51,721 nucleotides of DNA. It comes from Muribaculaceae bacterium (lineage in GTDB: Bacteria > Bacteroidota > Bacteroidia > Bacteroidales > Muribaculaceae). Positions within the stretch are counted from its first letter, which is position 1, and every line of letters starts with the position of its first letter. The notes beneath the pieces are model-generated. The model ran no database searches. It was not told the DNA's origin and was given only the letters and a program-made list of their open reading frames with translations. Both the position numbers and the translations under genes were made by a program. The stretch lies in NCBI GenBank assembly GCA_017483645.1, contig JAFUWD010000039.1, positions 1 through 51,721 on the forward strand, given 5' to 3'. Shown here piece by piece: positions 8,645-16,756 of this stretch.

Positions 8645-10960
8645 ATGAGCATGCTAAAACGAATTGTCATCTTCCTGGCGCTGGCGCTCCCCTTTATGAC
8701 CAAGGCACAGTACGGTGTGGGCGATTGGCGCATTCACACCATCTTTGTCGGCTCGGAAGCACAGCGTGTCATCGACACACCCAACAAGGTCTACTACCTG
8801 GTGAGCAACAACCTCTTCTGCTACGATAAGGAGACCGAGGAGAACGAGGCATACAACAAACGCAACTATCTGTCGGATGTCACCATCAGCCAAATTTACT
8901 ACAACTATGAGAAGAAATATCTGCTGGTGGCTTACGTCAACTCCAACATCGACATCATTCTCGACTCGGGCAAGGTGGTGAATTTGCCCGACATCAAGAA
9001 CGCCGTCATGACTCAATCCAAAACCATCAACCATGTGAACTTTGCCAAGGATAAAGCCTTCGTGGCCACTAACTTTGGCTATGTAGTCATTAACGACGTG
9101 AAGATGGAGGTGCAGGAATCGCGCGTGTTCAACACCCCGATTTACTCGGTGGCACAGGTGGGCGACGTGATGCTCATCAGCGCTTCCAAACTTTATTATG
9201 GCCTTGCCAGTGAGTATCACGAAACGTTGGCTTCCTACAAGTCAACCTCCAACTCCAACAGCAAGCTCATTCCACTGAACGACAACAAGTTCTTCTATAT
9301 CTCAGGATGGTTCTATGTGTTCACCATCAACAAAGATGAAAGCGGCAACATCTCGTTCTCGAGCACGCAGATAGCTCAAGCGGCGCCAAAAGATGTGCAA
9401 CCTACTCCCACCGGATTCATCGCCAACTACAAGGAAGCCGGCTATTACTACACCTTTGATGCCGAAGGCAACAACGCCACGCAGGTAACCGCTGCCAAGG
9501 AACTCTTCAGCTGCCACCCCAACGGCGACGGCACCATGTGGGCCGTGGGAGCCAGCGGACTGCACCGGGCAAACGACCAAGCCAACTATTTCAAGCCCAA
9601 CGGCATTCAATTCGCCAACCCCTTCCACATGGCTTATAACGGCCTCACCAAGAAGCTTTTCGTGGCATCCACAGCCACCAACGCCTTCTTCTCGGGCAAC
9701 ACCCCCACCGCCATCAGTTCCTACGATGGCACCACATGGGAAAATGTCACGCCCACCACGAACTACTCCAGCGGTTCATTCCACATAGTTTTCGACCCTG
9801 AAATTGAGGACACTTACTACCTGAGCACATGGACCAAGGGATTAGCAAAGATAAAAGGGCGTGAAGTTGTGCGTGCGTACAATGCCACCAACACGCCGAT
9901 GCTGGCCCGCAGTGGAGCCATGCACCCCATCCACGCTTTCGACCGCTATGGCAACCTGTGGGTGTGTCAATCCTACGAGAACCCCGACCACCCCGTGATG
10001 GTGGTGCCGCGTGCCAAACTGCTGAAGAGCAACACCACCGCCAGCGACTGGTACACCCCCAATGTGCCCACTGTGGACCAAGGCTCGACCAAGCGCGCCA
10101 GCTTTGTGGTGTCGAAGCACAACACCGCCGACGTAAAAGTGTTCAACTCGGGTGACTTCCAGCGCGCATTCGTTTTCTGGAAAAATGAAAATGGCAACAT
10201 CGACAATGCCAATCCGCCCTATCGCACCTACACCAGCTTCCACGACCAAGATGAGAAAGGTTTCGAGTGGACTTATGTGCTGTGCATGACCGAAGACTTG
10301 AATGGTCGAGTTTGGGTGGGATGCGTGCAAGGCATCTTCTCCTTTGACCCCGCACAGGCCTTCGACGACAGTTTCCGCATCAACCACACCAAGGTGCCCC
10401 GCAACGACGGCACCGACCTGGCCGACTACCTGCTCGACGGTATTCAGGTGAACTGCATCGCCGTGGACGGCGCCAACCGCAAGTGGATTGGCACCAACGA
10501 GTCGGGTCTGTTCTTGGTGAGCCCCGACGGGTCACAAATCCTGAAGCAGTTTAACACCAGCAACAGCTACCTCTCGTCGAACACAATTTACAACGTGTGC
10601 TGCAACACCGACAACAACTCGGTCTATATCATCACCCCGACGGGTGTGTTTGAATACTTCAGCGACTCCACGCCTGCCGAACCCGATTACAGCAATGTCT
10701 ATGCCTATCCCAATCCTGTGCGGCCCGACTTCACCGGTCTGGTCACCATCAAGGGACTCATGGACAACTCGCTGCTGAAAATCGTCGATGCCGGCGGAAA
10801 TGTGGTGAAGCAACTGCGCTCCACCGGTGGCATGGCCACCTGGGACTGCTGCGGCGACAACGGCAACCGTGTGAAAACGGGAGTTTACTACGTCATGGCA
10901 TCGCAGGGCGATAGCAGCAGCAAGCAGTCATCGGTCACCAAACTTGTCATTATCAAGTAA
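8645..10960 (+). CDS. PorZ-like type IX secretion cell-surface protein, copy 2
   Basis: 771 residues with the same layout as the preceding gene: signal peptide (about 1-21, ending KAQ), two propeller regions and a C-terminal sorting-type domain. This copy keeps the intact motif YPNPVRPDFTG followed by VTIKGLMDNSLLKI and a WDCCGDNGNRVKTGVYYV block, the form expected of orthodox PorZ. The two proteins align along their whole length (for example NLFCYDK, SNIDII and SVAQVGD in both). This copy is the better candidate for functional PorZ; the upstream copy may have diverged. A strong terminator follows 33 bp after the stop. Confidence 0.82.
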   Translation: MSMLKRIVIFLALALPFMTKAQYGVGDWRIHTIFVGSEAQRVIDTPNKVYYLVSNNLFCYDKETEENEAYNKRNYLSDVTISQIYYNYEKKYLLVAYVNSNIDIILDSGKVVNLPDIKNAVMTQSKTINHVNFAKDKAFVATNFGYVVINDVKMEVQESRVFNTPIYSVAQVGDVMLISASKLYYGLASEYHETLASYKSTSNSNSKLIPLNDNKFFYISGWFYVFTINKDESGNISFSSTQIAQAAPKDVQPTPTGFIANYKEAGYYYTFDAEGNNATQVTAAKELFSCHPNGDGTMWAVGASGLHRANDQANYFKPNGIQFANPFHMAYNGLTKKLFVASTATNAFFSGNTPTAISSYDGTTWENVTPTTNYSSGSFHIVFDPEIEDTYYLSTWTKGLAKIKGREVVRAYNATNTPMLARSGAMHPIHAFDRYGNLWVCQSYENPDHPVMVVPRAKLLKSNTTASDWYTPNVPTVDQGSTKRASFVVSKHNTADVKVFNSGDFQRAFVFWKNENGNIDNANPPYRTYTSFHDQDEKGFEWTYVLCMTEDLNGRVWVGCVQGIFSFDPAQAFDDSFRINHTKVPRNDGTDLADYLLDGIQVNCIAVDGANRKWIGTNESGLFLVSPDGSQILKQFNTSNSYLSSNTIYNVCCNTDNNSVYIITPTGVFEYFSDSTPAEPDYSNVYAYPNPVRPDFTGLVTIKGLMDNSLLKIVDAGGNVVKQLRSTGGMATWDCCGDNGNRVKTGVYYVMASQGDSSSKQSSVTKLVIIK

Positions 10961-10992
10961 ATTCCAATAGCATCATATTGAGAAATGATTGA

Positions 10993-11032
10993 GAATGATT
11001 GAGGACCATTATTTCCTCAATCATTCTTTTTT
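10993..11032 (+). terminator. Rho-independent terminator after the porZ pair
   Basis: A perfect 13-bp stem (10993-11005 with 11014-11026) has an 8-nt loop and is followed by six T. It closes the porZ transcript just before the U32 promoter. Confidence 0.88.
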
Positions 11033-11046
11033 CCGCACAAGTTTTG

Positions 11047-11054
11047 TACCTTTG
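11047..11054 (+). promoter_or_regulatory. -7 box of the U32-family gene
   Basis: TACCTTTG at 11047-11054 is followed by an ATG at 11065, giving a leader of only about 5 nt. The -33 region is weak and overlaps the T-run of the preceding terminator. Confidence 0.5.
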
Positions 11055-11064
11055 CACAGTCAGT

Positions 11065-12333
11065 ATGGAAAATGCAGCAAAATTGACACGAAAGGATTAT
11101 GAAATCATGGCCCCGGTGGGGTCGTGGGAATCGCTCACTGCAGCGTGGCAAGGTGGTGCCGATGCCATCTACTTCGGCATTGAGGGGCTGAATATGCGGT
11201 CGAAATCGAGTGTGAACTTCACCCTTGACGACTTGCACACGATTGCCGCATGGTGCCATGAGCACGGCATGAAAAGTTACCTCACGGTGAACACTGTGGT
11301 CTATGAAGAAGACATGGACTACATGCATCGCATCATTGACGCGGCTCATCAGGCAGGCATCACCGCCATCATCGCCAGCGACATGGCAGCCATCGACTAT
11401 GCCCGGCAGCAAGATGTTGAGGTGCACATCTCCACCCAGGTGAATGTGAGCAACAGCGCGGCCGTACGCCACTACGCGCGTTACGCCGATGTGATGGTAC
11501 TGGCGCGCGAGCTCAATATGGACCAGGTGGCGGCCATCCACCGCACTATCGAGCGCGAGAACATCACCGGGCCCGGCGGCAAGCAGGTGCGCATCGAGAT
11601 GTTCTGCCACGGAGCGCTGTGCATGGCTGTATCGGGAAAATGCTATCTGAGCTTGCATCAGACCGGAGCAAGCGCCAATCGCGGTGCGTGCCGGCAGATT
11701 TGCCGGCGCAGCTACATCGTGACCGACCGCGAAACGGGCGAAGAACTGGCTGTTGACGGCAAATACATCATGTCGCCCAAAGACTTGAAAACCATTCATT
11801 TCTTAAACAAAATGATGGATGCCGGCGTGCGCGTTTTCAAAATAGAGGGACGAGCCAGAGGGCCTGAATATGTGCGCACCGTGGTCGGCTGCTACAATGA
11901 AGCCATCGGCGCCGTGCTCGACGGCAATTTCAGCAGTGAGCGCATTGACCAGTGGAACGAGCAGTTGGCACGGGTATTCAACCGCGGATTTTGGGACGGA
12001 TATTACTTGGGACAACGTCTGGGCGAGTGGACCGAAAAATACGGCTCATCGGCAACCCGCGTTAAGGTATACGCCGCCAAGGGGGTGCGCTATTACGACC
12101 GCCTGGGAGTGGCCGAATTCCTGATGGAGGCTGGTGAAGTCCATGTGGGCGATGAGGTGCTCATCATCGGCCCTACCACAGGTGCCGTACCCCTCACGGT
12201 GCAGGAAATACGTGTCGACCTCAAGCCCGTGGAACACACGGTGAAGGGTGAGAGCTTCTCCATCAAGACCGACGTGAAAATACGCCCCAGCGACCGGCTC
12301 TATGTTTGGAAGCCCACCGGTTTGAAGTATTGA
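11065..12333 (+). CDS. Peptidase U32 family protein (TrhP/YegQ-like)
   Basis: 422 residues. The N-terminal TIM-barrel-like part (MAPVGSWESLTAAWQGGADA) leads into the U32 signature around IEMFCHGALCMAVSGKCYLS, with further cysteines (GACRQICRR) suited to an Fe-S cluster. Despite the name, characterised members (TrhP, RlhA, UbiU/V) take part in hydroxylation of tRNA, rRNA or ubiquinone; TrhP-type tRNA uridine hydroxylation is the likeliest role but is inferred. I reject an upstream in-frame start at 10999 because it would place the terminator and promoter inside the gene. The hydrolase gene starts 15 bp downstream. Confidence 0.85.
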   Translation: MENAAKLTRKDYEIMAPVGSWESLTAAWQGGADAIYFGIEGLNMRSKSSVNFTLDDLHTIAAWCHEHGMKSYLTVNTVVYEEDMDYMHRIIDAAHQAGITAIIASDMAAIDYARQQDVEVHISTQVNVSNSAAVRHYARYADVMVLARELNMDQVAAIHRTIERENITGPGGKQVRIEMFCHGALCMAVSGKCYLSLHQTGASANRGACRQICRRSYIVTDRETGEELAVDGKYIMSPKDLKTIHFLNKMMDAGVRVFKIEGRARGPEYVRTVVGCYNEAIGAVLDGNFSSERIDQWNEQLARVFNRGFWDGYYLGQRLGEWTEKYGSSATRVKVYAAKGVRYYDRLGVAEFLMEAGEVHVGDEVLIIGPTTGAVPLTVQEIRVDLKPVEHTVKGESFSIKTDVKIRPSDRLYVWKPTGLKY

Positions 12334-12348
12334 GTTCTTCATACAAAC

Positions 12349-13338
12349 ATGAAAACAAACCTCGCACAGCACAATTCCAACCCGACTGCTCGGCATACGA
12401 CAATGCGCCGTCTAATTTGGGCATTGGGAACATTTGCCGCCGTGGCGTTGCTGCTCACTTTGGGAGCAAGCCTCTACATGATAAACTATGCATTGGCGCG
12501 CGACAGCCGACCCGACGAGGAAGCGTTGGCGCATGTTCTTGAACAGGCTCCGCAGGTGGCGCCATGGGTCGACAGTTTGCGCCATGCGGGTGCCTTGCAC
12601 GACACCACTATCACCGGGCCGAACGGGCTGCGCCTGCATGCTCTTTGGGCTCGCGCTCAGCATCCGACCGCACGAACGGCAGTGATTGTTCACGGCTACA
12701 AAGTGCAAGCCTTGGGCATGATGCACATCGGCTATCTTTACCACCACGATTTAGGCTTCAACATCTTGCTGCCCGACCTCAGCGCACACGGCCACAGCCA
12801 GGGCAGTTACATCGGCATGGGCTGGAACGAACGCCATGAAGTGCTGCGATGGGTCGACGTGGCGTCGCACCTGTTCGGCGACTCGACAAGGGTCGTGCTG
12901 CATGGCATCTCCATGGGAGCTGCCACGGTGATGAACACGGCTGGAGAAAAATGCCCGGAGCGTGTGAGGTGTGTGGTGGAAGATTGTGGCTACACCAGCG
13001 CGTGGGATGAGTTTGCAAGCGAAGCGCGCAATCGCTTCGGGTTACCACCGTTCCCTGTGCTCTATGCCAGCAGTGCGCTCACGCGAGTGATGCTCGGCTG
13101 GTCGTTTGGGCAGGCGGCGCCGGTGGAGCAAGTGAAGCGCACCAAGTTGCCCATTTTCTTCATTCATGGCGACAACGACGACTTTGTGCCCTTCTGGATG
13201 GTGCATCCTCTCTACGAAGCGGCCGCGGCCGACAAGCAACTGTGGGTCACACCCGGCTGTGCCCACGCCCAAAGTTACTACCACTACCCCAAGGAATACA
13301 CCAGTCGGGTGGCCAATTGGACACACCGCCACATGTGA
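12349..13338 (+). CDS. Membrane-anchored alpha/beta hydrolase
   Basis: 329 residues with one membrane segment (about 20-45), then an alpha/beta-hydrolase domain probably exposed to the periplasm. The likely triad is the Ser of GISMGAA, the Asp in the HGDNDDFVP block and the His of GCAHAQSY. The strand AVIVHGYK carries the oxyanion-hole region. The substrate is unknown; relatives are annotated as serine aminopeptidase-like or lysophospholipase-like. The start may instead be the ATG at 12403 (MRRLIWAL), just before the membrane segment. It is probably co-transcribed with the U32-family gene. Confidence 0.82.
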   Translation: MKTNLAQHNSNPTARHTTMRRLIWALGTFAAVALLLTLGASLYMINYALARDSRPDEEALAHVLEQAPQVAPWVDSLRHAGALHDTTITGPNGLRLHALWARAQHPTARTAVIVHGYKVQALGMMHIGYLYHHDLGFNILLPDLSAHGHSQGSYIGMGWNERHEVLRWVDVASHLFGDSTRVVLHGISMGAATVMNTAGEKCPERVRCVVEDCGYTSAWDEFASEARNRFGLPPFPVLYASSALTRVMLGWSFGQAAPVEQVKRTKLPIFFIHGDNDDFVPFWMVHPLYEAAAADKQLWVTPGCAHAQSYYHYPKEYTSRVANWTHRHM

Positions 13339-13393
13339 CATTCTCACTTGTTCCCGTAGAAATTAACATTTTCGGATTGTTAAAAAATGTAAT

Positions 13394-13425
13394 AAAATGC
13401 GCAAATGGGACGATTTGCGCATTTT
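13394..13425. terminator. Perfect palindrome: terminator or operator
   Basis: AAAATGCGCAAAT (13394-13406) and ATTTGCGCATTTT (13413-13425) form a perfect 13-bp stem with a 6-nt loop. It lies 56 bp after the hydrolase stop and ends in TTTT, so it can act as a terminator on either strand. It is also about 70 bp before the first fadL-like ATG and could bind a dimeric regulator. Confidence 0.65.
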
Positions 13426-13495
13426 CTATGCCCATTTTACCACTTTTGTTAGGCATTTGCACTACTTTCGCACAAAATTTACAATCAATTTAAGA

Positions 13496-14836
13496 ATGAA
13501 AAAGAAAGTTTTAGGTTTAACTACTCTGGCAGCCATGTGGAGCATGAACATGCTCGCAGGCGGGCTGCTTCACAACACCAACCAGCACATTGCATTCGTG
13601 CGCATGATGGCTCGCGGAGCCAGCAACGAAATCGACGCCGTATATTCTAATCCTGCCGGAACTGCCTTTATGGACGATGGATGGCAGTTGTCGCTCAACA
13701 TCCAGAGCGCTTTCCAGACGCGTAACGTCACCACCACCTTCCCGCTGTTCACCGAGGAGAACCACACCCGCAAGTTCAAGGGCAACGCCGCTGCGCCTGT
13801 GCTGCCATCGCTCTATGCCACATATAAAAAAGACCGCTGGACGCTGTCGGGCTTCTTCGGAGTGACTGGCGGTGGAGGCAAATGCTCATTTGACCACGGA
13901 CTGCCCATGTTCAATGCTGCCGTGATGAGCGGCATCTACGCCAAAACAGCAGCCCTGCCCACCGGCCCGCTGCTGCCGACCGCCTACGACATCAGCACGG
14001 CCATGAAGGGACGCCAATATGTGTTCGGCGGGCAATTTGGTGTGGCCTATCGCATCCTGCCCTGTTTCTCGGCCTTCGCCGGCATGCGTATGAATTACTT
14101 CAACGGCAACCAGAGCGGCCACATCACCGCCACACTCAAGGGATCTGAACAAACCCTGGCCAATATTGTGCTTGATTGCGACCAAACCGGATGGGGCATC
14201 ACACCTATCTTGGGTGTCAACTACAAATGGCGCGGACTGACATTGGCGGCAAAATACGAATTCAAGACCAATCTCAACATCGAAAACGACACCAAGACGC
14301 TCATCACCGAGCCCACCGAGTTCCGCTCGGCTTTGGCCGATTTTGAGGACGGTGTAAATACCCCCAGCGACCTGCCCAGCGTACTCTATGTAGCCGCTGG
14401 ATATGAGTTTATTCCTCGTAAATTGCGCGGAACAGTGGAATTTCACTGGTACGACGACAAACACGCAGAAATGGCCGGCGACAAGCAGAAAGCGCTGCGC
14501 CACGGCACCTACGAAGTGCTTGCCGGTGTGGAATGGGACATCAACAAGATTTTCACCGTGAGCGCCGGTTTCCAGAACACCGATTACGGCCTGAGCGACG
14601 ACTACCAGTCGCACACCAGCTTTGCCTGCGACAGCTACTCCATCGGTTTGGGGGCAGCAGCCAACATCACCAGCCACATCAAGGTGAACATCGGCTACTT
14701 CTGGACAAACTACAAAGACTACAACAAGACAGTGGCAGCCGGCACACCCGGTTATTGCGGCACCACACTGGCCGGCAGCGATACCTTCTCGCGCACCAAC
14801 AAGGTGTTCGGTATGGGTATTGACTATAAGTTCTGA
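13496..14836 (+). CDS. FadL/OmpP1-family outer-membrane protein, copy 1
   Basis: 446 residues: a signal peptide (about 1-20, before GGLLHNTN), then a beta-barrel rich in alternating hydrophobic and aromatic residues, ending in phenylalanine (GMGIDYKF) as outer-membrane proteins do. The segment EIDAVYSNPAGTAF has the NPA motif near the N-terminus typical of the FadL/TodX/OmpP1 channel family, which passes hydrophobic compounds across the outer membrane. The substrate is unknown. The start is ATG 13496; an in-frame ATG at 13397 lies inside the palindrome. A weak -7 box (TACTTTCG, 13463-13470) precedes it. Its paralogue starts 20 bp after the stop. Confidence 0.85.
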   Translation: MKKKVLGLTTLAAMWSMNMLAGGLLHNTNQHIAFVRMMARGASNEIDAVYSNPAGTAFMDDGWQLSLNIQSAFQTRNVTTTFPLFTEENHTRKFKGNAAAPVLPSLYATYKKDRWTLSGFFGVTGGGGKCSFDHGLPMFNAAVMSGIYAKTAALPTGPLLPTAYDISTAMKGRQYVFGGQFGVAYRILPCFSAFAGMRMNYFNGNQSGHITATLKGSEQTLANIVLDCDQTGWGITPILGVNYKWRGLTLAAKYEFKTNLNIENDTKTLITEPTEFRSALADFEDGVNTPSDLPSVLYVAAGYEFIPRKLRGTVEFHWYDDKHAEMAGDKQKALRHGTYEVLAGVEWDINKIFTVSAGFQNTDYGLSDDYQSHTSFACDSYSIGLGAAANITSHIKVNIGYFWTNYKDYNKTVAAGTPGYCGTTLAGSDTFSRTNKVFGMGIDYKF

Positions 14837-14856
14837 AAACTAAATACTAAACTGCT

Positions 14857-16185
14857 ATGAAACGAAAACTCACTCTTATCGCTACACTGCTCATCGCCAT
14901 CACTCCGATGGCTTGGGCCGGTGGTCTGATGACCAACACCAACTACCACATTGCCTTCGACCGCATGATGGCACGCGGTGCCACCACAGAAATCGATGCC
15001 GCGTTCAGCAACCCTGCCGGACTGGCATGGACCAATCATGAGGGATGGCAACTGTCGTTCAACTATCAAGGCCCGCAGCAAAACCGCGACATCAACGCCA
15101 CCTATGGCTCGCCACTGCTTCCCGACACCACACATTACTATCCCGGCAAGGCCACTGCGCCTTTCGTGCCGGCACTGTTTGCCGTCTACAAGCACGACCG
15201 CTGGGCAGCTTGGGCCATGATGGGCATCGTGGGCAGCGGCGGCAGAGTGGAGTACAAGGAAGGCATGCCCATGTTCGACGCCATGGTGGCGGCGGCCATC
15301 TTGCAACAGAGCGGTGGTGCGCTCACCCCTAAGGTCTACAACATCGAGAGCTACATGAAAGGCAAACAGTACATCTACGGCGCACAAATCGGTGCCACCT
15401 ACCGCATCGGCGACCACTGGGCCGTGAGCGGCGGACTGCGTGTGAGCTACTACGATGGTTACACCCGCGGACACGTCAAGGCCACCATGAAGGCCAACGC
15501 GCAGGTGCTGGCCGACCTGGAGGTGGATGCCGACCAGAAAGGCTGGGGCGTGAACCCCATTCTGGGCGTGGATTACCATTGGAAAAACCTCACTTTGGGA
15601 GCCAAATACGAATTCCGCACCAAGCTCAACATTCCCTGCTCCACCTCAACGTTGAAAGATGCCGGCGGCGCGCTGGCAGCCTACGCCGATGGTGAAAAAA
15701 TCCGCTACGACATGCCGGCACTGCTCACGCTGGCGGCCGGTTACGAGTTCATCCCCGCCAAGCTGCGAGGAGCGTTGGAATTCCACTGGTTTGACGACAA
15801 GAACGCCAAAATGGCTGGAGACCGCCAGAAAGCCCTCACCCACGGCACCTATGAGTTCCTGGCCGGATTGGAATGGGACATCAACCGCAAGTTCACCGTG
15901 AGTTGCGGCGCCCAACGCACCGACTACGGCCTGAGCGACGGCTATGAATCCAACACCTCCTTTGCCTGCGACAGCTATACCTTCGGCCTGGGTGGTGCAT
16001 GGAACATCACCCCCAAGCTGCGCATCAACGCATCGTACTTCTGGACGTGGTACTCCGACTTCACCAAGGTCGTTCCCGCTTCCTATCCCAACCCCGGCGG
16101 CTACTATGGCACCACCATGAGCGGCACTGAGACCTACAGCCGCACCAACCGCGTGCTGGGCTTAGGCATTGACTACAAGTTCTGA
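14857..16185 (+). CDS. FadL/OmpP1-family outer-membrane protein, copy 2
   Basis: 442 residues with a signal peptide (about 1-21, ending AWA), the NPAG motif in EIDAAFSNPAGLAW, a beta-barrel body and C-terminal GLGIDYKF. It is clearly a paralogue of the preceding gene along its full length (for example EFHW, HGTYE and TSFACDSY in both), a tandem duplication. The two are probably co-transcribed and may form channels of different specificity. Confidence 0.85.
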   Translation: MKRKLTLIATLLIAITPMAWAGGLMTNTNYHIAFDRMMARGATTEIDAAFSNPAGLAWTNHEGWQLSFNYQGPQQNRDINATYGSPLLPDTTHYYPGKATAPFVPALFAVYKHDRWAAWAMMGIVGSGGRVEYKEGMPMFDAMVAAAILQQSGGALTPKVYNIESYMKGKQYIYGAQIGATYRIGDHWAVSGGLRVSYYDGYTRGHVKATMKANAQVLADLEVDADQKGWGVNPILGVDYHWKNLTLGAKYEFRTKLNIPCSTSTLKDAGGALAAYADGEKIRYDMPALLTLAAGYEFIPAKLRGALEFHWFDDKNAKMAGDRQKALTHGTYEFLAGLEWDINRKFTVSCGAQRTDYGLSDGYESNTSFACDSYTFGLGGAWNITPKLRINASYFWTWYSDFTKVVPASYPNPGGYYGTTMSGTETYSRTNRVLGLGIDYKF

Positions 16186-16223
16186 CAAGGCACGACAACG
16201 CGACGTAAAAAACTCAAACAAGT

Positions 16224-16255
16224 TTTGGTTTTTTGCTCGCTTAACCGTAACTTTG
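16224..16255 (+). promoter_or_regulatory. tRNA-Arg promoter
   Basis: TTTG (16224-16227), 20 bp, then TAACTTTG (16248-16255) is a textbook promoter 17 bp before the tRNA. An A-tract and T-tract around the -33 box (16206-16234) form an imperfect hairpin that may also end transcription from the fadL-like pair. Confidence 0.75.
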
Positions 16256-16272
16256 CACCCGCATTACAGGCT

Positions 16273-16344
16273 GCCCCTGTAGTTCAATGGATAGAACGGA
16301 GGTTTCCTAAACCTGAGATTTGGGTTCGATTCCCAGCGGGGGTA
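16273..16344 (+). tRNA. tRNA-Arg (anticodon CCT)
   Basis: It folds as a cloverleaf. Acceptor 16273-16279 pairs with 16337-16343, the D-arm is GTTC/GAAC, the anticodon loop TTCCTAA has CCT at 16306-16308, and the T-loop is TTCGATT. The terminal pair of the anticodon stem is G-G, and the variable loop has 4 nt. CCA is not encoded. The last 13 bases double as the left attachment site of the integrated element. Confidence 0.93.
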
Positions 16345-16347
16345 CAA
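16332..16347 (+). repeat. Left attachment site (attL)
   Basis: CCCAGCGGGGGTACAA covers the T-stem 3' strand, the acceptor 3' strand and three bases beyond the tRNA. It is identical to 21360-21375. Integration here restores a complete tRNA gene. Confidence 0.88.
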
Positions 16348-16359
16348 ATATAATACAAC

Positions 16360-16405
16360 AAAAGCACTAATAATCAATGATTTGCGGTGCTTTTGCTTTT
16401 CTTTT
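16360..16405 (+). terminator. Terminator downstream of the tRNA, supplied by the element
   Basis: AAAAGCAC (16360-16367) pairs with GTGCTTTT (16387-16394), followed by GCTTTTCTTTT. It probably ends the tRNA transcript, replacing the chromosomal terminator now displaced to 21385. Confidence 0.65.
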
Positions 16406-16423
16406 ACTGGCATATTACTGGCA
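16404..16423 (+). promoter_or_regulatory. Paired arm-type repeats, left end
   Basis: Two direct copies of TTACTGGCA, at 16404-16412 and 16415-16423, start 11 bp apart, about one helical turn. The same TACTGGCA pair occurs at the other end (21221-21240). These are probably integrase arm-binding sites. Confidence 0.65.
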
Positions 16424-16622
16424 AAACTATACTTTTAAGGTCATTTTTTGAATCCCTTGAGGTGCTTGCTCGGAGTTCGTCAGCTGCTGCAACATCATCG
16501 GGCAAGCTCCCCTTTCCCGCGCGCGTAATGACTTCGGCAAAATCAGGTTTGCCATGTTTATCAACAGCACCCCTAAACAACAAAGTTTGCCGCCCCGGGG
16601 GCTTCCAAAGGCATCTTGCCTT
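16404..16622 (-). pseudogene. Probable gene remnant
   Basis: A 72-codon open stretch has no ATG and ends at a TAA inside the left arm repeat. Its translation looks protein-like (GAVDKHGKPDFAEVI, then LPDDVAAADELRAS and ending LKSIVLPVICQ). The pattern is loosely reminiscent of the N-terminal part of BT4734-like/VirE-N domain proteins of Bacteroidales mobile elements; that is a weak impression. It is GC-richer than the rest of the element. The overlapping 97-codon frame (16427-16720) looks less protein-like. Confidence 0.3.
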
Positions 16623-16672
16623 TTATACACAATTTCATGAATAATATCATTAAGAACTTTATTAACAATATC

Positions 16673-16756
16673 ATTTAAGGTGTACACCCTTTGTACATGG
16701 ATTGTACACCCTTTGTACATGGATTGTACACCATGGTGTACATGTACACCTTAAAT
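16673..16756. repeat. Iteron-like TGTACA array
   Basis: TGTACA begins at 16681, 16692, 16703, 16714 and 16725, exactly 11 bp apart, then at 16737 and 16743. The 11-mers TGTACACCCTT and TGTACATGGAT alternate, giving two full 22-bp units and part of a third. An 18-bp perfect palindrome (16725-16742) lies inside, and a 14-bp perfect inverted repeat (16673-16686 and 16743-16756) bounds the whole. AT-rich DNA with a repeated AATATCATT (16643 and 16667) flanks it. The layout is that of plasmid iterons or a cooperative operator. Confidence 0.7.

Noticed and set aside
10999-11064. Longer N-terminus for the U32-family protein
   Set aside because: It would include the terminator hairpin and the -7 box.
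16427-16720. 97-codon minus-strand frame beginning in the iteron array
   Set aside because: Its start lies in repeats, and another frame over the same DNA reads more like a protein remnant.
16681-16748. CRISPR-like repeat array
   Set aside because: The units are 11 and 22 bp without spacers, and no cas genes are present.
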